Shown here piece by piece: positions 59,213-64,000 of a DNA stretch of 64,000 nucleotides (positions are counted from its first letter, which is position 1; every line of letters begins with the position of its first letter). The position numbers and the translations under genes were made by a program. Under the pieces are notes generated by a model. The model did no database searches and had not been told where the DNA came from. It was given only the letters and a program-made list of their open reading frames with translations. The DNA comes from Nocardioides salarius (GTDB lineage: Bacteria > Actinomycetota > Actinomycetes > Propionibacteriales > Nocardioidaceae): the NCBI RefSeq assembly GCF_016907435.1, contig NZ_JAFBBZ010000001.1:2542001-2606000 (forward strand). The letters run 5' to 3'.

Positions 59213-60784
59213 GTGACCAGCTACAACCTTGCGACCCTGCTCGAGGGATCGGCCGAGAAGCACGCCGACCGCGACGCGATCATCTTCGGCGAGACCCGCC
59301 TCACCTATGCGCAGGTGAACGGTGCCGCCAACCAGGTCGCGAACCTGCTCGCCTCCCGGGGCGTCCAGCCCGGCGACAAGGTCGCCCTGAGCTGCCCCAA
59401 CCTGCCGTACTTCTCGATCGTCTACTACGGCATCCTCAAGGCCGGCGCGACCGTCGTGCCCCTCAACGTGCTGCTGAAGGGACGCGAGGTGGCCTACCAC
59501 CTCGCCGACTCCGACGCGAAGGCGTTCTTCTGCTTCCAGGGCACCCCCGAGCTGCCCATCGGCGCCGAGGGCCACGCCGGCTTCAGCGAGACCGACTCGT
59601 GCGAGCACTTCTTCATGATCACCGCAGACCCGGCCGCCGAGTCGCCCGTCGAGGGCACCGAGACGATGGGCCGCGCGATGGCCCAGCAGGCCCCGACGTT
59701 CGAGACGGTGGCCACCGACGAGGACGACACCGCGGTCATCCTCTACACCTCGGGCACCACCGGCCAGCCCAAGGGCGCCGAGCTGCGCCACCGCAACATG
59801 CGCGACAACGCGCTGGCCGGCACGGAGCTCTTCGGCGCCGACGCCGAGAAGCCCGACACCTACCTGTGCGTGCTGCCGCTGTTCCACTCCTTCGGCCAGA
59901 CCGTCATCCAGAACGGCGGCTTCGCCTTCGGCGGCACCGTGGTGATGCTGCCGCGCTTCGAGGCCGAGCCCGCGCTGCAGCTGATGCTCAAGGAGAAGGT
60001 CACCTTCTTCGCCGGCGTGCCGACGATGTACTGGGGCCTGCTGGGTGCGCTGACCCCCGAGCACGACGTCTCCTCGCTCGCCGACAACCTGCGGGTCGCG
60101 GCGGCCGGCGGCTCGGCGCTGCCCGTCGAGGTGCACAAGGACTTCCAGAAGAAGTTCGGCGTCACCATCCTCGAGGGCTACGGCCTCTCCGAGACCAGCC
60201 CGGTCGCCTCGTTCTCGCCGTACGGCGAGGAGCCGCGCGTCGGCTCGATCGGCAAGCCGATCCCGGGCGTGGAGATGAAGCTGATCAGCCCCGAGCCGGG
60301 GGACTGGAGCGACGTCGAGGAGAGCGGTCCCGACGCGGTCGGCGAGATCGCGATCAAGGGCCACAACATCATGAAGGGCTACTACGGTCGCCCCGACGCC
60401 ACCGAGGAGTCGATCCGCGACGGCTGGTTCCGCTCCGGCGACCTGGGCCGCAAGGACGAGGACGGCTGGTACTACATCGTCGACCGTTCCAAGGACATGA
60501 TCATCCGCGGCGGCTACAACGTGTACCCCCGCGAGATCGAGGAGGTGCTGATGAGCCACCCCGACGTCTCGCTGGCCGCGGTCATCGGCGTGCCGCACGA
60601 CTCGCACGGCGAGGAGATCAAGGCCGTCCTGATCATGAACGAGGGCTCCACCACCACCGAGGACGAGATCGTCGCGTGGTCGAAGGAGCAGATGGCCGGC
60701 TACAAGTACCCCCGCATCGTGCAGTTCAGCAAGGACCTGCCGATGACCGCGACCGGCAAGATCCTCAAGCGCGAGCTGTCGTGA
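59213..60784 (+). CDS. Long-chain fatty acid--CoA ligase (FadD-type, AMP-forming)
   Basis: The 523-residue adenylate-forming enzyme has the P-loop LYTSGTTGQPKGAELRHRN, LEGYGLSETSPVASF, GWFRSGDLGRKDEDGWYYIV, IIRGGYNVYPREIEE, and the C-terminal catalytic Lys in TATGKILKRELS. It activates a fatty or aromatic acid to its CoA ester; the chain length is not predictable. GGAGG precedes GTG 59213, and TAGGTT at 59174-59179 is a likely -10. No KstR-type operator is seen here. It overlaps a small membrane-protein gene. Confidence 0.92.
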   Translation: MTSYNLATLLEGSAEKHADRDAIIFGETRLTYAQVNGAANQVANLLASRGVQPGDKVALSCPNLPYFSIVYYGILKAGATVVPLNVLLKGREVAYHLADSDAKAFFCFQGTPELPIGAEGHAGFSETDSCEHFFMITADPAAESPVEGTETMGRAMAQQAPTFETVATDEDDTAVILYTSGTTGQPKGAELRHRNMRDNALAGTELFGADAEKPDTYLCVLPLFHSFGQTVIQNGGFAFGGTVVMLPRFEAEPALQLMLKEKVTFFAGVPTMYWGLLGALTPEHDVSSLADNLRVAAAGGSALPVEVHKDFQKKFGVTILEGYGLSETSPVASFSPYGEEPRVGSIGKPIPGVEMKLISPEPGDWSDVEESGPDAVGEIAIKGHNIMKGYYGRPDATEESIRDGWFRSGDLGRKDEDGWYYIVDRSKDMIIRGGYNVYPREIEEVLMSHPDVSLAAVIGVPHDSHGEEIKAVLIMNEGSTTTEDEIVAWSKEQMAGYKYPRIVQFSKDLPMTATGKILKRELS

Positions 60785-60984
60785 CCGGAGCCCGGATCCT
60801 CGGGCTGGCCGTCGCGGCCGTGATGGTCGTCGGAGGGGCCGTGGTGACCTACCTCGGCCTCTCCTACGACGGCGGTGTCGGCGGGGAGAGCGCCGGCGGG
60901 GACCGCACGCTGGGCACCCTGGGCCCGATCCTCGCCGGCCTCGGCGTCGCCCTGGGCATCGTGGTGCTCCAGCGCCGCCGCTGA
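60781..60984 (+). CDS. Small two-helix membrane protein
   Basis: The 67-residue product has helix one ILGLAVAAVMVVGGAVVTYLGL, a Gly/Ser/Glu-rich loop, and helix two LGPILAGLGVALGIVVLQ, ending in RRR. The start GTG overlaps the acyl-CoA ligase stop (GTGA), so it is coexpressed with it. No family is recognised. The stop TGA belongs to the first unit of repeat site E. Confidence 0.7.
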   Translation: MTGARILGLAVAAVMVVGGAVVTYLGLSYDGGVGGESAGGDRTLGTLGPILAGLGVALGIVVLQRRR

Positions 60985-61056
60985 CCCGGCCCGAACTTCG
61001 CGCCCACCCGGCCCGGATCCCTCCACGGGAGATCCGGACCGGGTCAGCGGGTCAGG
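60980..61056. repeat. Array of 22-base stop-codon repeats, site E (2 forward, 1 inverted unit)
   Basis: Two forward units at 60980 and 61002 are followed after three bases by one inverted unit at 61027-61048 and a further GGGTCAGG. GATCCGGACCGGGTC is the near-complement of GCCCACCCGGCCCGGATC, so the region folds into a hairpin. The first TGA is the stop of the small membrane protein, and the last TCA is the stop of the YflT-type gene. Confidence 0.85.
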
Positions 61057-61555
61057 CGAAGGGGTTGGGGAGTGCACCGGGGAGGTCGGCCAGCTGCTCG
61101 CGGGCGCGGGCCAGGTGCTTGTGCTCGACCAGCACCTCGTAGCGGGTGGCCACCACCTGGGTGACCGAGGAGAAGTCGCGGCGCCCGCGCGAGGCGGCGT
61201 ACCCGACGAGGGCGAAGATCAGCCCGAACAGCGCGCCGATCACCACCACCGGCAGGAACGTGGCCAGGAAGCCCTCGTCGGTGAAGATCGTGAAGACGAG
61301 GCCGATGAAGGTGCCGAACCAGGCTCCCGACGCGAGCCCGCCCACCGCGACGCGACCCGTGGTCAGACGCCCGGTGATCCGCTCGACCCGCTTGAGGTCG
61401 GTGCCGACGATCATCAGGTGCTCGACCGGGAACTTGTTGTCGGAGAGGTGGTCGACGGTGCGCTGGGCATCGGCGTAGTCGTCGTAGACGGCCAGGGACT
61501 GGGGGAACTCCAGCGGGAGGGCGGCGCGGGCGCGGGAGCCGGGGGTCATGCTCAT
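61052..61555 (-). CDS. General stress protein, YflT/GSP17M type
   Basis: A 167-residue protein with the N-terminal YflT-like part (SLAVYDDYADAQRTVDHLSDNKFPVEHLMIVG). Two membrane helices follow (VGGLASGAWFGTFIGLVFTIF and FLPVVVIGALFGLIFALVGY), then a C-terminal RYEVLVEHKHLARAREQL. General stress proteins of this kind are linked to stress survival but lack a known mechanism. ATG 61555 or 61549 can serve as start. It converges on the fatty-acid ligase operon. Confidence 0.85.
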   Translation of the reverse strand: MSMTPGSRARAALPLEFPQSLAVYDDYADAQRTVDHLSDNKFPVEHLMIVGTDLKRVERITGRLTTGRVAVGGLASGAWFGTFIGLVFTIFTDEGFLATFLPVVVIGALFGLIFALVGYAASRGRRDFSSVTQVVATRYEVLVEHKHLARAREQLADLPGALPNPFA

Positions 61556-61603
61556 GAGCCCATTGTGCAGCCACCGCGCGGGTGGGCGGCTGCACGCGGC
61601 GCC

Positions 61604-61609
61604 TAGGAT
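61604..61609 (+). promoter_or_regulatory. -10 hexamer TAGGAT upstream of purS
   Basis: TAGGAT lies 51 bases before GTG 61661, leaving a leader of about 45 bases with the ribosome site CCAGGAG. It should drive purS-purQ-DUF3817. Confidence 0.4.
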
Positions 61610-61660
61610 GGGGACGTCCCGAGCAACAGTTCTCGCCCCTCCCGCCTCCAGGAGCGCCCC

Positions 61661-61924
61661 GTGCCCCGTGTCGTCGTCGACGTGATGCCCAAGCCCGAGA
61701 TCCTCGACCCCCAGGGCAAGGCGGTGCTCGGTGCTCTGCCGCGGCTGGGCTTCACCGGGGTCGCCGACGTGCGCCAGGGCAAGCGCTTCGAGCTCGAGGT
61801 CGAGGGCGAGGTGACCGACGACGTGCTCGCCGAGGTGTCCCGCGTGGCCGAGACCCTGCTGTCCAACCCGGTGATCGAGAACTTCACCGTGCGCGTCGAG
61901 GAGTCCGTCGAGGTGCGCGCGTGA
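61661..61924 (+). CDS. purS: Phosphoribosylformylglycinamidine synthase subunit PurS
   Basis: The 87-residue protein has the PurS pattern: [41 protein letters not shown], and [16 protein letters not shown]. It bridges PurL and PurQ in the three-part FGAM synthase. GTG 61661 has CCAGGAG upstream. It overlaps purQ as GTGA. purL is not in the window and is expected further downstream. Confidence 0.96.
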   Translation: MPRVVVDVMPKPEILDPQGKAVLGALPRLGFTGVADVRQGKRFELEVEGEVTDDVLAEVSRVAETLLSNPVIENFTVRVEESVEVRA

Positions 61925-62589
61925 AGATCGGCGTCGTCACCTTCCCCGGCTCGCTCGACGACGTCGACGCGCAGCGCGCCGTGCGCCTCGGCGGCAACGA
62001 GGCCGTCGCGCTGTGGCACGGCGAGCACGACCTCAGGGGCGTCGACGCCGTCGTCCTGCCGGGCGGGTTCTCGTACGGCGACTACCTGCGCTGCGGCGCC
62101 ATCTCGCGGTTCTCGCCGGTGATGGCCGAGGTCGTCGAGGCGGCCCAGCGCGGGATGCCCGTGCTCGGCATCTGCAACGGCTTCCAGATCCTCTGCGAGT
62201 CGCACCTGCTGCCGGGCGCGCTGATCCGCAACGACCACCGCAAGTTCGTGTGCCGCGACCAGCGCCTGCGCGTCGAGCGCACCGACACCCCGTGGACCTC
62301 CGCCTACTCGGCCGGCCAGGAGATCACGGTCGTGCTCAAGAACGGCGAGGGCGGCTACGTCGCCGACGAGGCCACCCTCGACCGGCTCGAGGGCGAGGGC
62401 CAGGTCGTGGCGCGCTACGTCGAGCACAACCCCAACGGCTCGCTGCGCGACATCGCCGGCGTGAGCAACGAGCGCGGCAACGTGGTCGGCCTGATGCCGC
62501 ACCCCGAGCACTCCGTGGAGTCGCTGACCGGCTCCGGCACCGACGGGCTGGGCTTCTTCACCAGCCTCGTCGAGGCCGTCCTCGCGTGA
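61921..62589 (+). CDS. purQ: Phosphoribosylformylglycinamidine synthase subunit PurQ
   Basis: This 222-residue class I glutaminase has the nucleophile Cys in [14 protein letters not shown] and the His/Glu pair in [27 protein letters not shown] stands at the start, and [16 protein letters not shown] before the nucleophile. It supplies ammonia to PurL. The GTG start overlaps the purS stop, and its own stop overlaps the DUF3817 gene. Confidence 0.98.
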   Translation: MKIGVVTFPGSLDDVDAQRAVRLGGNEAVALWHGEHDLRGVDAVVLPGGFSYGDYLRCGAISRFSPVMAEVVEAAQRGMPVLGICNGFQILCESHLLPGALIRNDHRKFVCRDQRLRVERTDTPWTSAYSAGQEITVVLKNGEGGYVADEATLDRLEGEGQVVARYVEHNPNGSLRDIAGVSNERGNVVGLMPHPEHSVESLTGSGTDGLGFFTSLVEAVLA

Positions 62590-63065
62590 CCCCGCGGCTG
62601 CTCTTCCGCCGGCTGGCGGCCGCCGAGGCGGTGACCTGGTCGCTGCTGCTGGTCGGGATGTTCCTCAAGTACGTCACCGAGACCACCGACCGCGCGGTGA
62701 GCGTCTTCGGGATGCTGCACGGCGTCGTCTTCGTCGCGTTCGGCGTCACCACGCTCGTGGTGGCCATCGACCAGCGCTGGGGCGCCGGTCGCACCCTGCT
62801 CGGCCTGGCCAGCGCGGTCCCGCCGCTGGCCACCCTCCCCTTCGAGCGGTACGCCGACCGGCGCGGCCTGCTCGGCGACACCTGGCGGCTGCGGGCCCAG
62901 GGCTCCACGGGGTCACCGGGCCCCGAGGGGTCACCGGCGCCGACCACCCTCGAGCGCCCGGTCGCGTGGCTGGTGCGCCACCCGGCGCGGGGTCTGCTGA
63001 CCGGCCTCGCGGCGGTCGTGGCCCTCACGGGCGCCGCGCTGGTGGCCGGCCCGCCGGTCGGCTGA
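62586..63065 (+). CDS. DUF3817 family membrane protein
   Basis: The 159-residue protein has the DUF3817 core: [71 protein letters not shown]. An extra C-terminal helix follows a Gly/Ser/Pro linker ([16 protein letters not shown]). Function unknown. The GTG start overlaps purQ, which places it in the purS-purQ operon. Confidence 0.88.
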   Translation: MTPRLLFRRLAAAEAVTWSLLLVGMFLKYVTETTDRAVSVFGMLHGVVFVAFGVTTLVVAIDQRWGAGRTLLGLASAVPPLATLPFERYADRRGLLGDTWRLRAQGSTGSPGPEGSPAPTTLERPVAWLVRHPARGLLTGLAAVVALTGAALVAGPPVG

Positions 63066-63083
63066 CCCGCGGGCCGGGCCGGC

Positions 63084-64000
63084 TCAGCTGCGCCTGCCGG
63101 CCTGCAGCTTGCGCCAGGTGGCGGCGTTGACGACGCCCGAGGCGCTCATCCCCACCCGCTTCTGCCAGTCCTTGACCGCCTTCTCGACGGCCGCGCCGTA
63201 GACACCGGTCACGACGACCTTGGCCTTCGGGGAGGCGGCGTTGAGGCTGCGCTGCAGGCGGCGCACGGCGTCGCCGCTGGAGCCGTACTTGGTGGTCGTC
63301 TTGGAGCCGGCGGCCAGCAGCGACATCCAGTGGGTGCGCGCCCACAGGTCCTTCTCGGCAAAGCCGTGGTCGCGCTGCCAGGCCTTGGTCGCGTTGACGA
63401 CGCGACCGCCGTACGTGCCGGTGATCTCGGTGTCGAAGTAGCCGCGCTGCTTGAGCAGGCACTGCAGCGCGGCGACCTTCTCCGGGTCGGGGCGCACGGT
63501 GCCGTTCTTGGTCTCGCGCGGCGGGCGCAGCATCTCGTAGGAGGGCCAGTTGACGCGGGTGCCGCCGCACATCTCGCCCTGCGGGCGGGCGGTGCTGCCC
63601 TTGCCGAGGTCGAGGAAGTTGGAGTCGATGTTGATCCGCACCCCGCCCCAGGTCTCGTCGTGGCCGCCGCGGTACTGCTTGACCCGGCCGCCGGGGCGCC
63701 AGCCGTCCTCGCGGATGTAGCTGCTGGAGGTGTTGGCCACGCCGTCCCAGCGCGCGAGCCAGATGGCGTCGGGCAGGGCGAAGCGGTCGGGGCGGTTGAC
63801 GCGGGCGTCGTCGAGCGCCTTGATGCCCGACGAGACGCTGGAGTAGACCCCGGAGACGTAGTCGAGGGCGTGCAGCTTCTGGGTCCATCCCGAGAGGAAG
63901 GACAGCGCCGACTCGCGGCAGGCGGTGTTGTTGTGGTCGAAGCCCTCGAGGTCGTACCAGAGCGTGCTGCCCTCGGCGATCTTGAGCGCCTTCGCGGCGG
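63084..64000 (-). CDS. DUF1906 glycoside-hydrolase-like protein with two peptidoglycan-binding domains (start outside the window)
   Basis: The frame is open up to the window edge, so only the C-terminal 304 residues are visible. They begin in a DUF1906 (Rv2525c-like) TIM-barrel region with GSTLWYDLEGFD, YVSGVYSSVSSG, IWLARWDGVANTSSSYI and GGVRINIDSNFLDLG. Two peptidoglycan-binding_1 repeats follow (VAALQCLLKQRGYFDTEITG...WQRDHGF and VRRLQRSLNAASPKAKVVVTG...WQKRVGM). The acidic WYDLE strand is the putative active site. It is expected to be secreted and to act on or bind cell-wall glycan. It converges on DUF3817. Confidence 0.87.
   Translation of the reverse strand, partial: AAKALKIAEGSTLWYDLEGFDHNNTACRESALSFLSGWTQKLHALDYVSGVYSSVSSGIKALDDARVNRPDRFALPDAIWLARWDGVANTSSSYIREDGWRPGGRVKQYRGGHDETWGGVRINIDSNFLDLGKGSTARPQGEMCGGTRVNWPSYEMLRPPRETKNGTVRPDPEKVAALQCLLKQRGYFDTEITGTYGGRVVNATKAWQRDHGFAEKDLWARTHWMSLLAAGSKTTTKYGSSGDAVRRLQRSLNAASPKAKVVVTGVYGAAVEKAVKDWQKRVGMSASGVVNAATWRKLQAGRRS

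Overview
This window comes from a high-GC actinobacterium. Coding density is very high, GTG starts are common, genes are chained by 4-base GTGA or ATGA overlaps, and HspR/HAIR heat-shock control and F420-type enzymes are present. Gene content and order fit the Nocardioides group of Propionibacteriales best; this is inferred from gene families, not from a marker gene. The order dnaK-grpE-dnaJ-hspR, clpB, pyrE, DedA, TrmH, septum-formation protein, fba, DUF3151, purA follows the actinobacterial core known from Mycobacterium tuberculosis Rv0350-Rv0384. The purD, purB, purC, purS, purQ order follows Rv0772-Rv0788.

Layout. 0-5.3 kb: the end of an MFS exporter, a tiny rubredoxin-like zinc-ribbon protein, then a minus-strand operon (luciferase-like oxidoreductase, uncharacterised protein, SDR, sulfotransferase) that resembles the Rv3529c-Rv3531c part of the cholesterol-catabolism region. 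A divergent SnoaL-like gene shares with it a KstR-type operator. 5.4-8.5 kb: envelope proteins, aldo/keto reductase, NUDIX, GNAT. 8.6-12.9 kb: the dnaK operon behind a HAIR element. 13-20.4 kb: amylosucrase, DUF445, an Abi-alpha-like protein and a three-gene membrane-sensor operon. 20.5-23.2 kb: clpB with its own HAIR. 23.2-31.4 kb: DoxX, aminotransferase, pyrE, a convergent DUF368/DedA pair (both polyprenyl-phosphate transporter families), TrmH and an M14 carboxypeptidase. 31.5-36.1 kb: septum-formation protein, SigE-family sigma factor with a membrane partner, DUF2867, fba, and DUF3151 with an apparent frameshift. 36.2-45 kb: class I lysS, a LuxR-type regulator, diacylglycerol kinase, purA, purD, purB. 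45-55.9 kb: DJ-1/PfpI protein, DHA2 exporter, then an accessory module of CDP-alcohol phosphotransferase, four-gene ABC transporter and TVP38 protein, facing a flavoprotein, zinc-finger anti-sigma and ECF sigma operon. 56-64 kb: secreted M28 peptidase, purC, SRPBCC, acyl-CoA ligase, a YflT-type stress protein, purS, purQ, DUF3817 and a truncated DUF1906/peptidoglycan-binding protein.

Three features run through the window. First, arrays of a 21/22-base repeat sit exactly between stop codons at five intergenic sites, mostly between convergent genes. Second, many genes have a TAGNNT-like -10 hexamer ending six bases before the start codon, which implies leaderless mRNAs. Third, long GC-rich hairpins without U-tracts lie between most convergent gene pairs, and often one arm lies inside a coding end. 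No tRNA, rRNA, CRISPR array, insertion sequence or prophage was seen, and no gene-free stretch exceeds 300 bases.
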